A DNA stretch of 8,278 nt. Source: Bacteroidetes bacterium UBA7368 (GTDB lineage Bacteria > Bacteroidota > Rhodothermia > Rhodothermales > UBA10348). The first letter of the stretch is position 1. Every line of letters begins with the position of its first letter. Position numbers and translations under genes: made by a program. Below are positions 1 through 6,298 of this stretch, in pieces. The stretch is taken from assembly GCA_002469915.1 (NCBI GenBank), contig DKOG01000047.1:1-8278 (forward strand). The letters are read 5' to 3'. A model generated the notes under the pieces. That model did not search any database, was not told the DNA's origin, and was given only the letters and a program-made list of their open reading frames with translations.

Positions 1-311
1 CAGGCACGCCGGTACTGAATGACGCTATCGCCCTGGTGGCCAATGCTCCTCAGCCAGAACTCGCCAAGCAGTTTTATGAGTTTGTAACCACTGCCGAGGC
101 CCTACAGCATCAGGCGGACGTTTATTACCGTATCCCTGCCCGAACAGATCTCGATCCGGAAGCTATTCCGACTTGGATGCGCGAGGCTCAGATTCGTGCT
201 ATGGATGTAGACTGGGAACGCCTCACAGAAAAAGGACCAGAATGGATGGAGTTCTGGGACTCAAACATCAAAGGAAGAGGAGCGGCATACTTGGCCGAAA
301 AGGGTCTCTAG
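1..311 (+). CDS. Iron(III) ABC transporter substrate-binding protein, C-terminal fragment (5' truncated by window edge)
   Basis: Only the last ~103 codons are present; the reading frame is open from base 3 and ends at TAG 309-311. The visible part begins GTPVLNDAIALVANAPQP, followed by an 'ELAKQFYEFV' helix and a late 'YYRIPARTDLD' segment. This layout is characteristic of the C-terminal lobe of periplasmic ferric-iron binding proteins (AfuA/FutA/FbpA type), where a paired-tyrosine stretch contributes to metal binding. The YY here fits that, but assigning these residues as ligands is inference. A GTG at 36 is an internal codon, not a real start, because the frame and the family similarity continue upstream. 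The protein would act outside the cytoplasmic membrane and deliver its ligand to an ABC permease that is not in view. It could instead bind another small ligand such as thiamine, a polyamine or phosphonate, since the signal peptide and most of the binding site are missing. Confidence 0.6.
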   Translation, partial: GTPVLNDAIALVANAPQPELAKQFYEFVTTAEALQHQADVYYRIPARTDLDPEAIPTWMREAQIRAMDVDWERLTEKGPEWMEFWDSNIKGRGAAYLAEKGL

Positions 312-316
312 ACCTT
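300..316. terminator. Possible compact bidirectional terminator over the shared stop codons
   Basis: The bases around the tail-to-tail stops can fold into a short hairpin: AAG(G)GTC at 300-306 pairs with GACCTT at 311-316 around the loop TCTA, with one bulged G. A pyrimidine run (TTCTT) follows on the plus strand and TTTT on the minus strand. The stem is only about six pairs with a bulge, so termination is a suggestion, not a firm call. Confidence 0.3.
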
Positions 317-1357
317 CTTCCGTGTAGCGGTCGGAAGCTTCGCCTTCACTGCTACTGCCCGCAGGTTGGGAATCTTCACGGTCTCAAGATCGGCCTCACT
401 GAAATTCAGCAGTACTTCGAGTACGCCGTCTAGGGTGTGCTCTTGCATAATGAGTTGACGCAGGGCGCTGGCATTTCTGAAGCCCTTAAAATACCCGCCG
501 TACATACGTCTCATTTCCAGGACGCCTTTTTTCTCACCTAACCATTCGCATTTCAACGCAAGGTGCTCGGCTACCGCCTCGCACCGCTCTTCCCAGGTCG
601 GGGCTGGCGGAATCTCACCCGTTTCACGGTAGATCTTGGCATTCCGAAATATCCATGGGTTTCCGATGGCTCCCCTACCCACCATTACCGCATCTACTCC
701 GGTTTCGTCGAACATAGCTTCGATCTTTTCGGGAGATGTTGCATCGCCATTGCCGATGAGTGGAATGGATATGCCCGATTCATTTTTAATCTTTTTCAAC
801 CAATCCCATCGCGCTTCGCCCTTGTACATCTGGGAACGTGTTCGAGCATGAACGGCTAGCGCAGCTACCCCCGTTTCCTCCAGCATTTTGGCCACATCCA
901 AAATAAATATGGACTGGTCGTTCCATCCCAAACGCGTCTTTACCGTCACCGGAGTATCGCTTTCTTCGATAACCGCAGCCGTGATCTCCTGCATCTTAGG
1001 AAGATTCCTCAGAATACCGGCTCCCCCATCTTTGGAAACCACTTTCTTGACCGGGCAGCCAAAATTGATATCAATCAGATCCGGTTTTACCGCGTTCACA
1101 ACCCGCGTAGCCTGCCGAACTTGCTCGATGTCTCCACCAAAAATCTGAATCGCGACAGGACGTTCCTCTTCATAGATGTCCAACTTCATTTCCGAACCTT
1201 GAGCCCCGTAGGCCAATCCACCAGAGGAAATGAATTCGGTATACAGCATGTCCGCACCAAATCGTTTACACATTAAACGAAAAGGTGGGTCACTGACATC
1301 CTCCATGGGAGCCAGAAAAATTGGTCGGTCTCTAAATTTGAGAGGGCCTATCTGCAT
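308..1357 (-). CDS. dusB: tRNA-dihydrouridine synthase, DusB type
   Basis: Cytoplasmic FMN- and NADPH-dependent enzyme that reduces specific uridines to dihydrouridine in the D-loop of tRNA. The 349-residue protein shows the family signatures in order: FMN-binding APMEDVSDPPFR (16-27), the DINFGCPVKK box with the active-site Cys at 101, TVKTRLGW (Lys140), AVHART (His170), GNGD (202-205) and the phosphate-binding GRGAIGNPWIF (227-237). A helical C-terminal tRNA-recognition domain containing YFKGF (289-293) follows. Length is typical for DusB. The frame stays open upstream to a TTG at 1438, but I chose ATG 1355-1357. The FMN-barrel homology begins a few residues after it (MQIGPLKFRDRPIFLAPM), and the TTG lies inside a promoter -7 element at 1436-1443. 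The stop codon (308-310) interlocks with the stop of the convergent transporter gene. No neighbour in view points to a special role. Family assignment is firm; the DusB subtype rests on general similarity. Confidence 0.95.
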   Translation of the reverse strand: MQIGPLKFRDRPIFLAPMEDVSDPPFRLMCKRFGADMLYTEFISSGGLAYGAQGSEMKLDIYEEERPVAIQIFGGDIEQVRQATRVVNAVKPDLIDINFGCPVKKVVSKDGGAGILRNLPKMQEITAAVIEESDTPVTVKTRLGWNDQSIFILDVAKMLEETGVAALAVHARTRSQMYKGEARWDWLKKIKNESGISIPLIGNGDATSPEKIEAMFDETGVDAVMVGRGAIGNPWIFRNAKIYRETGEIPPAPTWEERCEAVAEHLALKCEWLGEKKGVLEMRRMYGGYFKGFRNASALRQLIMQEHTLDGVLEVLLNFSEADLETVKIPNLRAVAVKAKLPTATRKKV

Positions 1358-1435
1358 GAAATGGTGATTATGAGCTGATTTCGGAAGCTGTCGTGCAACG
1401 GAGGGGATTCCGAACCGGTTCCTTGCGGATTTTCC

Positions 1436-1443
1436 CAAACATA
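1436..1443 (-). promoter_or_regulatory. Bacteroidota-type promoter -7 element for dusB (TATGTTTG)
   Basis: Read on the minus strand, the eight bases are TATGTTTG, an exact match to the TAnnTTTG -7 consensus of Bacteroidota housekeeping promoters. It lies 78 bases upstream of the chosen dusB ATG. I do not see a convincing TTG -33 box at the usual distance, so the assignment rests on one box plus position. Confidence 0.45.
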
Positions 1444-1511
1444 CGATTTCAAGGGACCGTCATGGTCTTTCGTGCTATTATGCGAGTGGTCGACTTCAAA
1501 ACGGAAACCCT

Positions 1512-2759
1512 ATGCGCCAGACATCCATCGCCCTACTTTTCATTGTGTGTTTTGCCGGTTGCTCATCTAAGGCAGATAGACTCGCTGAATTGAAGCCTGC
1601 TGACTATGAGAAGACGCTTATTCTCATCTCGTTTGATGGATTCAGATCCGACTATATAGATTGGTATGATACGCCCAATATGGATCGGCTGATCAAGGAA
1701 GGAGCTTGGGCTCCAGAGGGAATGAAGCCCGTTTACCCATCCAAAACTTTCCCCAACCACTACAGTATAGCGACCGGTCTGTACCCAGCTAATCATGGAA
1801 TTGTATCCAATTCGATGTACGATGCTGAAATGGACGAGGTCTTTACGCTCGGTAATCGAGATGCCGTAACCGATTCAAGATGGTGGGGTGGCGAACCCAT
1901 CTGGGTGACGGCAGAAATTCAAGATGTGAAAGCCGCAACCTATTTCTGGGTTGGCTCCGAGTCTCCAGTAAAAGAGGTACAGCCATCGTATTGGTATGTG
2001 TATGATGGCCGAGTAGATGGTTTTGATCGTGTAGATCAGGCACTCGCGTGGCTTGAGCTCCCTAAAGAAGAACGTCCAGGATTCATATCTCTTTATTTCA
2101 GTGACACGGACGATGCCGGTCATCGCTATGGACCGGAATCAGATGAAACTGCCGCTTCTGTTCTCAAGGTCGATGGATACCTAGGTCGATTGATTGATGG
2201 ACTTCAGGAAAGAGGTCTTTATGACGCCGTCAATATTGTCATCGTATCAGATCACGGTATGTCCGAGCTATCTCCTGATCGAGTAATCGCTTTGGATGAT
2301 TATATCGACATGGATGATGTAGCTATGCTGGATAGAAATCCAGTTCTAGGCATCTATCCAAAGCCGGGGAAAAGAGATATTCTATTTGCGGCACTGAAAA
2401 ACGCGCATCCCAATATGCACGTCTACTTGGCCGAAGACGTTCCAGAACGCTTTCACTACACAGGCAATGACCGTATTCCAGCAATTGTAGGTCACGTTGA
2501 TGATGGATGGTCGTTCAACCGAGAAAGAGCATGGGCCGAAGCCAATCCAGATCGATTCGTGGGCGGTACCCATGGCTATGACAACGAGTTGTTGTCTATG
2601 CGTGCTGTTTTTATTGCTCACGGTCCAGCCTTTAAGGATAATGTCACGATCCCCTCTTTCCTGAACATTGAATTATACAACACCATGGCTGGAATCATTG
2701 GTGTGGATCCGGCTCCAAACGATGGAACAGCCGGCTCATTGACATCCATCATGGAATAG
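1512..2759 (+). CDS. NPP-family phosphodiesterase/pyrophosphatase (alkaline phosphatase superfamily), lipoprotein
   Basis: A 415-residue protein of the ectonucleotide pyrophosphatase/phosphodiesterase (NPP, type I phosphodiesterase) family, which uses two zinc ions to hydrolyse phosphodiester or pyrophosphate bonds. The expected metal and nucleophile residues are all visible: Asp42 in ISFDGFRSD, nucleophile Thr79 in PSKTFPNH, Asp200 and His204 in SDTDDAGHRYGP, Asp247-His248 in VSDHGM, and His354 in GGTHGYDN. Their spacing matches well-studied bacterial NPPs. The N-terminus (MRQTSIALLFIVCFAGCSS) is a lipoprotein signal with FAGC as lipobox and Cys17 as the lipidated residue, so the enzyme should sit on the outer face of a membrane or in the periplasm. 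The start is ATG 1512, just upstream of the signal's Arg; there is no Shine-Dalgarno motif. Nucleotides are the usual family substrate, but nucleotide, phospholipid or other phosphodiester cannot be told apart from sequence alone. The methyltransferase gene follows after 9 bases and is probably cotranscribed; I see no functional tie. Confidence 0.9.
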   Translation: MRQTSIALLFIVCFAGCSSKADRLAELKPADYEKTLILISFDGFRSDYIDWYDTPNMDRLIKEGAWAPEGMKPVYPSKTFPNHYSIATGLYPANHGIVSNSMYDAEMDEVFTLGNRDAVTDSRWWGGEPIWVTAEIQDVKAATYFWVGSESPVKEVQPSYWYVYDGRVDGFDRVDQALAWLELPKEERPGFISLYFSDTDDAGHRYGPESDETAASVLKVDGYLGRLIDGLQERGLYDAVNIVIVSDHGMSELSPDRVIALDDYIDMDDVAMLDRNPVLGIYPKPGKRDILFAALKNAHPNMHVYLAEDVPERFHYTGNDRIPAIVGHVDDGWSFNRERAWAEANPDRFVGGTHGYDNELLSMRAVFIAHGPAFKDNVTIPSFLNIELYNTMAGIIGVDPAPNDGTAGSLTSIME

Positions 2760-2768
2760 CTTCGCATA

Positions 2769-3962
2769 ATGTCATATATCTATCAGGAATACAGTCGATA
2801 TTTTGCACAAGTTGCTCATCCCATTGAGCAATTAGCGGCAGAAGAACTCGAAGAATTGGGCGCTACTGAAGTTGAGCCGGCTTATCGGGGAGTCCATTTT
2901 GATGCGACACCTGAAGTTTTGTACGGAATCGTATATCAAGCCAGGATTCCAACCCGGGTTCTCGTACCCTTAATGACCTTTGATTGTCACAGCGACAACT
3001 ACTTGTATCAGAGGGCCCAAGAACTGGACTGGATGTCGCTCATCGGGGTCGATAAAACGTTTGCCATCTTTGCGACCGTTGCTCACAGTCGTATCCAGCA
3101 TTCCAAATATGCAGCGCTTAAGCTTAAGGATGCTATAGTCGATTCGATTCGGGATCAGGTTGGATCGAGACCCTCTGTGGAAAGGCGAAATCCGGACGTG
3201 TCACTTAATCTGCATATTGACAACAACAGAGCCACGATCAGCTTGGACGCAGCCGGTCGTTCAATGCATCGTCGGGGATACCGACTTGATGCACTCGAGG
3301 CACCACTCCAGGAAACCGTGGCCGCGTCCATCATCCGCCTAACAGAGTGGAAAGCAGACTGTAAGTTATTAGACCCGATGTGCGGATCCGGGACGATTCT
3401 AGCAGAAGCGCTTATGGTCGCATCTAAAACACCATCGGGTTACCTGCACGAGCGATTTGGGTTTGATGCGCTTCCCGATTTTGATGCGGATTTGTGGGAC
3501 GCCTTGCGGAAAAAAATTGATTCCGGAATTACTCCCATCGATAAAGGCTTGATATCGGGTTCTGACATCGATAGTGAGGCCATTCGATTGGCGCGCAAGA
3601 ATCTAGAGCGCCTCCCCTATGGAAATCTAGTCACGATGGTGACAGCCGATTTTCGAGACATCGAAGAGTGGAAGGACGGCGTGATCGTCACCAACCCACC
3701 CTATGGAAAGCGAATCAGTCCCTGGCAAACGATTCCTGAGTTCTATAAAGAGTTCGGAGACTTTCTCAAACAACGATGCACCAATACCTCGGCCTTCATT
3801 TACGTCGGCGAACCAGCCCTCCTAAAAACGGTAGGCCTCAGAACTACCTGGAAAAAGGAGCTAGTAAATGGTGCTCTAGAGGGTCGATTGGCCAAGTACG
3901 AGTTATATGGAGGAAGTAAAACCTCCCCTCGCAAAGCAGCTGCCCCGCAAGTCGACTCCTAA
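2769..3962 (+). CDS. THUMP-domain class I SAM-dependent RNA methyltransferase (RlmL N-half/UPF0020-like)
   Basis: A 397-residue cytoplasmic methyltransferase predicted to modify guanosine N2 in structured RNA, most likely 23S rRNA, by analogy with the N-terminal half of E. coli RlmL (m2G2445) and Bacillus YpsC. Residues ~1-60 form the ferredoxin-like N-terminal part. Residues ~65-165 fit a THUMP RNA-binding domain. The Rossmann methyltransferase fold follows: SAM-binding motif I DPMCGSGT (202-209), the acidic strand end GSDID (264-268), and the catalytic NPPYGKR (309-315) typical of exocyclic-amine methyltransferases. The domain order and length match the single-domain bacterial homologues; the second methyltransferase domain of E. 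coli RlmL is absent, as is usual outside gammaproteobacteria. The last ~15 residues (KTSPRKAAAPQ) look like a disordered basic tail. The start ATG 2769 is 9 bases after the NPP stop, suggesting cotranscription. The exact RNA position modified is inference from the family. Confidence 0.9.
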   Translation: MSYIYQEYSRYFAQVAHPIEQLAAEELEELGATEVEPAYRGVHFDATPEVLYGIVYQARIPTRVLVPLMTFDCHSDNYLYQRAQELDWMSLIGVDKTFAIFATVAHSRIQHSKYAALKLKDAIVDSIRDQVGSRPSVERRNPDVSLNLHIDNNRATISLDAAGRSMHRRGYRLDALEAPLQETVAASIIRLTEWKADCKLLDPMCGSGTILAEALMVASKTPSGYLHERFGFDALPDFDADLWDALRKKIDSGITPIDKGLISGSDIDSEAIRLARKNLERLPYGNLVTMVTADFRDIEEWKDGVIVTNPPYGKRISPWQTIPEFYKEFGDFLKQRCTNTSAFIYVGEPALLKTVGLRTTWKKELVNGALEGRLAKYELYGGSKTSPRKAAAPQVDS

Positions 3963-3992
3963 TTCTTGCTACGTACGGCGGCTGATCAAGAT

Positions 3993-5171
3993 TTACTCTA
4001 ATGCTTTCAAAATGACATCGATGGCGTCGTTCAATACGGACGCTGAAATGTTGAGCGGCGGTGCAATGCGAATAAGCGTATTCGAGTGTAAGGTCCACCC
4101 GAGAAGGACCCCGTTATCTAGACAATAGTCTGCGACTTTTTGCGTGGTTTCTGGGCTATCCAAATTCATACCCAGCATGGCACCCATTCCCCTGATTTCT
4201 AAAATGGAGGGGTGGACAAGTCGTTTCCGAACCACGCTTTCAATATGTGATGCCCTAGCGGGTAGATCATTCTCGATCAGAACCTTTAGTGCTGCTCCAG
4301 CAGCCGCACACGATACAGGATGTCCACCAAAAGTCGTGACATGACTCAGCGGGGGGTCGCTGCGTAACGTGCCCATAATTTCTCTCGACGCAACAAAAGC
4401 GCCTAATGGCATGCCGCCACCCATGGCTTTAGCTAGAGTGATAATGTCGGGTACGACGTCAAATTGCTCACATGCAAAAAGTTTTCCCGTCCGCCCAAAT
4501 CCGGTCTGAATCTCATCAAAAATCAAAAGCGCCCCTGTTTCGGTACACCTATTCCGAAGGGCCTGATGCCACTTGACCGAGGGTACAACAATACCTCCTT
4601 CTCCCTGAATGGGCTCTGTGATAACGCAAGCGACTGAATCATCTATCGCGGCGAGTGCGTCCAGATCGCCGAAGGGCAGAAATTCGACATCCGGAAGGAG
4701 CGGTAAGAAAGGATCTCGATACACATTGCGACCCGTTACAGATAAGGATCCGTGCGTGTCTCCGTGATAAGAGTTTGTAAACGACACCATACGGGAGCGA
4801 CCTGTAGCCTTTTTGGCCACTTTTAGGGCTCCTTCATTGGCCTCTGTCCCCGTCATGGTGAAATACACTGAGTTCAACATTCCCGGAAGCACGTCCGCAA
4901 GGGCTTTGGCGAATGAAGCCTGAGCATCTTGAACAAACTCCCCGTAGACCATCACATGCAAGTGTTTGTCTAGTTGATCCTTGATGGCTTGAATCACGGC
5001 TGGGTGCCGATGCCCCAAAGAGGAAACGGCGATGCCGCTGATTAAATCGATCAGCGTTTTCCCATCGCTCAAGTGGATAAATGAGCCGGAAGCATGCTGG
5101 ACCGATAAGTTCAGTGGATGGTCACTGGTCCAGGCTAAGTGATCAATAAAGGCTTGTTCGGTGGGTTGCAC
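3993..5171 (-). CDS. Class III PLP-dependent aminotransferase (acetylornithine/ornithine aminotransferase-like)
   Basis: A 392-residue fold-type I PLP enzyme of aminotransferase class III. Visible landmarks are [14 protein letters not shown] (45-57), the phosphate-binding GTEANE (108-113), SYHGDTHG (134-141), EPIQGEGG (186-193), [12 protein letters not shown] (218-229) with the pyridine-nitrogen Asp219, the Schiff-base Lys248 in TLAKAMGGG, and [12 protein letters not shown] (279-290). This pattern is closest to acetylornithine (ArgD) and ornithine aminotransferases, but related 4-aminobutyrate or lysine aminotransferases share it, so I give no symbol. The start is GTG 5169-5171: an in-frame TAA lies three codons upstream, and the next in-frame ATG (residue 74) would remove conserved sequence. 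The gene ends 30 bases from the convergent methyltransferase and diverges from the histidine operon across 80 bases. No arginine genes are next to it. It is not of the class I/II type to which HisC belongs, although hisC is missing from the adjacent operon. Confidence 0.9.
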   Translation of the reverse strand: MQPTEQAFIDHLAWTSDHPLNLSVQHASGSFIHLSDGKTLIDLISGIAVSSLGHRHPAVIQAIKDQLDKHLHVMVYGEFVQDAQASFAKALADVLPGMLNSVYFTMTGTEANEGALKVAKKATGRSRMVSFTNSYHGDTHGSLSVTGRNVYRDPFLPLLPDVEFLPFGDLDALAAIDDSVACVITEPIQGEGGIVVPSVKWHQALRNRCTETGALLIFDEIQTGFGRTGKLFACEQFDVVPDIITLAKAMGGGMPLGAFVASREIMGTLRSDPPLSHVTTFGGHPVSCAAAGAALKVLIENDLPARASHIESVVRKRLVHPSILEIRGMGAMLGMNLDSPETTQKVADYCLDNGVLLGWTLHSNTLIRIAPPLNISASVLNDAIDVILKALE

Positions 5172-5214
5172 GATTTTTTAACACACGCGAGGCATGTTTT
5201 GGATTTTGGTGGCC

Positions 5215-5222
5215 TATCTTTG
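5215..5222 (+). promoter_or_regulatory. Bacteroidota-type promoter -7 element of the histidine operon (TATCTTTG)
   Basis: TATCTTTG is an exact match to the TAnnTTTG -7 consensus. It lies 29 bases before the leader-peptide ATG, so transcription would begin around 5228-5230 and give a short 5' leader of just over 20 bases. TTTTG at 5197-5201 is the nearest -33-like box, but its spacing to TA (13 bases) is shorter than the usual ~19. The location upstream of the attenuator supports the call. Confidence 0.6.
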
Positions 5223-5251
5223 CACTACACAATCTACTGAAAGTCGACATC

Positions 5252-5347
5252 ATGGCTACCCAGAAAATACATTTTGCTGCATTTGTTGCTGACATGCTCC
5301 ACGGCATGCATCATCATGCGCATTGTCATTTCTCGGACAGCGATTAG
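5252..5347 (+). CDS. Histidine operon leader peptide (31 aa, seven His codons)
   Basis: A short frame from ATG 5252 to TAG 5345-5347 encodes 31 residues. The second half contains the run HGMHHHAHCH, where six of ten residues are histidine; with His7 the total is seven of 31. The peptide sits just downstream of a promoter-like TATCTTTG and 28 bases before a strong intrinsic terminator that precedes hisG. It thus occupies the same position and has the same His-rich character as the HisL leader peptide of enterobacterial his operons, although the sequence is different. The proposed role is regulatory: ribosomes stalling at the His codons when charged tRNA-His is scarce would let RNA polymerase read through into hisG. 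The peptide itself probably has no other function. An alternative is a small metal-binding His-rich protein, but the attenuator architecture makes that unlikely. Confidence 0.88.
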   Translation: MATQKIHFAAFVADMLHGMHHHAHCHFSDSD

Positions 5348-5387
5348 GACGTACCAAAGCAGATTTTATTGCCTGGCATCCCGATCG
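5319..5387 (+). promoter_or_regulatory. Candidate pause and antiterminator RNA structures of the his attenuator
   Basis: Two competing pairings can be drawn by eye. First, CGC (5319-5321) and TGTC (5324-5327), which overlap the last His codons, pair with GACA (5336-5339) and GCG (5340-5342), a seven-pair pause-type hairpin with a two-base bulge. Second, CGATTAGGA (5341-5349, spanning the leader stop) can pair with TCCCGATCG (5379-5387) in eight of nine positions, with one G-U pair and one A-C mismatch. The second would break the 5' arm of the terminator. A ribosome stalled on the His run would cover the first arm and free 5341-5349 for antitermination; one reaching the stop codon would cover 5341-5349 and allow termination. 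The logic is the classical attenuation scheme; the exact pairs are inference. Confidence 0.5.
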
Positions 5388-5408
5388 ATTTCGGGGTGCT
5401 TTTTTTTT
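5376..5408 (+). terminator. Rho-independent attenuator terminator upstream of hisG
   Basis: GCATCCCGA (5376-5384) pairs completely with TCGGGGTGC (5391-5399), nine pairs including one G-U, around the six-base loop TCGATT. Nine T's follow directly (5400-5408). It ends 27 bases before the hisG start and begins 28 bases after the leader-peptide stop, where an attenuator terminator belongs. No other gene ends here on the plus strand, so its only reasonable target is the his leader transcript. Confidence 0.92.
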
Positions 5409-5435
5409 GTGACCACTTTTTCATTCCTGTGCGCC

Positions 5436-6296
5436 ATGAGCAACAGACTACGATTAGCCATACAGAAAGGCGGACGTTTGTCCGAATCCACCACAGATCT
5501 GCTTGCAGCCTGTGGAATCAAGATCAGCAAGCCTGATCGCAAGCTTCGTGCGCTAGCAGAGCATTTCGATCTGGAAGTGCTCTTCTTGAGAGACGATGAT
5601 ATTCCGGGATACGTTGCAGACGGCGTAGCCGACGTGGGTATTGTCGGAGAAAACGTAATCCTCGAAAAAGGAAAAACGGTCGAGACCCTCGATCAGCTCG
5701 GGTTTGCCAAATGCCGATTGGCCATTGCTCTACCTCGAACGTTCAGCTACTCTTCTGCCCAAGACCTTAATGATCTGCATATTGCTACCTCATATCCGGG
5801 GCTGCTGCAGCATTTTTTTGATGATAATGGTGTGCAAGCGACGATCCACGAAATCTCTGGTTCTGTCGAAATAGCACCTGGAATCGGTCTTGCGGACGGC
5901 ATATGTGATATTGTGAGCTCAGGAAGTACGCTCATCAGTAATGGATTGAAGGAAGTCGAAACCGTACTCAAATCACAGGCGGTGCTCATTGCTTCCCCAC
6001 AGCTATCGGAAGAAAAAAAGCAACTGCTAGATCGACTTCGTTTCAGAATTCAGTCGGTCATGAAGGCGAAGCAACATCGTTACATTCTCATGAACGTGCC
6101 CAACACGTCTCTTGATGTAGTAACTGATATTTTACCCGGAATGAAAGCACCTACTGTCATGCCTTTGGTTAAAGAGGGGTGGAGTTCTGTGCATTCGGTC
6201 ATTCCAGAACACGCATTTTGGAATGTGATTGAGTCCCTCAAAGAAGCTGGCGCTGAGGGCATGTTGGTTGTACCGATCGAAAAAATGGTGCTTTAG
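5436..6296 (+). CDS. hisG: ATP phosphoribosyltransferase, long form
   Basis: First enzyme of histidine synthesis, in the cytoplasm: it joins ATP and PRPP to give N1-phosphoribosyl-ATP and is the usual point of histidine feedback inhibition. The 286-residue protein has [10 protein letters not shown] (7-16), [22 protein letters not shown] (from 52), [20 protein letters not shown] (141-160) and the PRPP-binding loop [11 protein letters not shown] (161-171). It also has a C-terminal ACT-like regulatory domain (~195-286: [23 protein letters not shown]), which makes it a long, self-sufficient form that should not need HisZ. Length agrees with E. coli HisG (299). The start is ATG 5436. The frame is open back to 5274, but that extension runs through the leader-peptide region and the terminator, and the homology starts at [10 protein letters not shown]. 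There is no Shine-Dalgarno motif. Expression should be controlled by the attenuator just upstream. The next gene starts 2 bases after the TAG. Confidence 0.97.
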   Translation: MSNRLRLAIQKGGRLSESTTDLLAACGIKISKPDRKLRALAEHFDLEVLFLRDDDIPGYVADGVADVGIVGENVILEKGKTVETLDQLGFAKCRLAIALPRTFSYSSAQDLNDLHIATSYPGLLQHFFDDNGVQATIHEISGSVEIAPGIGLADGICDIVSSGSTLISNGLKEVETVLKSQAVLIASPQLSEEKKQLLDRLRFRIQSVMKAKQHRYILMNVPNTSLDVVTDILPGMKAPTVMPLVKEGWSSVHSVIPEHAFWNVIESLKEAGAEGMLVVPIEKMVL

Positions 6297-6298
6297 GT

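Noticed and set aside
1358..1438. Extension of dusB to a TTG start at 1438 (376 residues)
   Set aside because: The extra 27 residues have no resemblance to the family's N-terminus, and the TTG lies within the TATGTTTG promoter box. ATG 1357 gives the standard DusB start.
1452..1470. Inverted repeat AGGGACC/GGTCTTT around GTCAT in the divergent spacer
   Set aside because: The stem needs two G-U pairs and only five Watson-Crick pairs; nothing else marks it as an operator or terminator, and such repeats are common by chance.
1471..1490. TATTAT (1476-1481) as a sigma70-like -10 box for the NPP gene
   Set aside because: No matching -35 or -33 box at a suitable distance, and it does not match the TAnnTTTG pattern seen at the other two promoters.
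3963..3992. Search for a terminator between the convergent methyltransferase and aminotransferase genes
   Set aside because: The 30-base gap shows no stem of useful length and no T-run on either strand.
5304..5319. Small hairpin GCATG/CATGC enclosing the His codons as the main pause structure
   Set aside because: Only five pairs, and it does not compete with the proposed antiterminator arm. The 5319-5342 hairpin fits the attenuation logic better.
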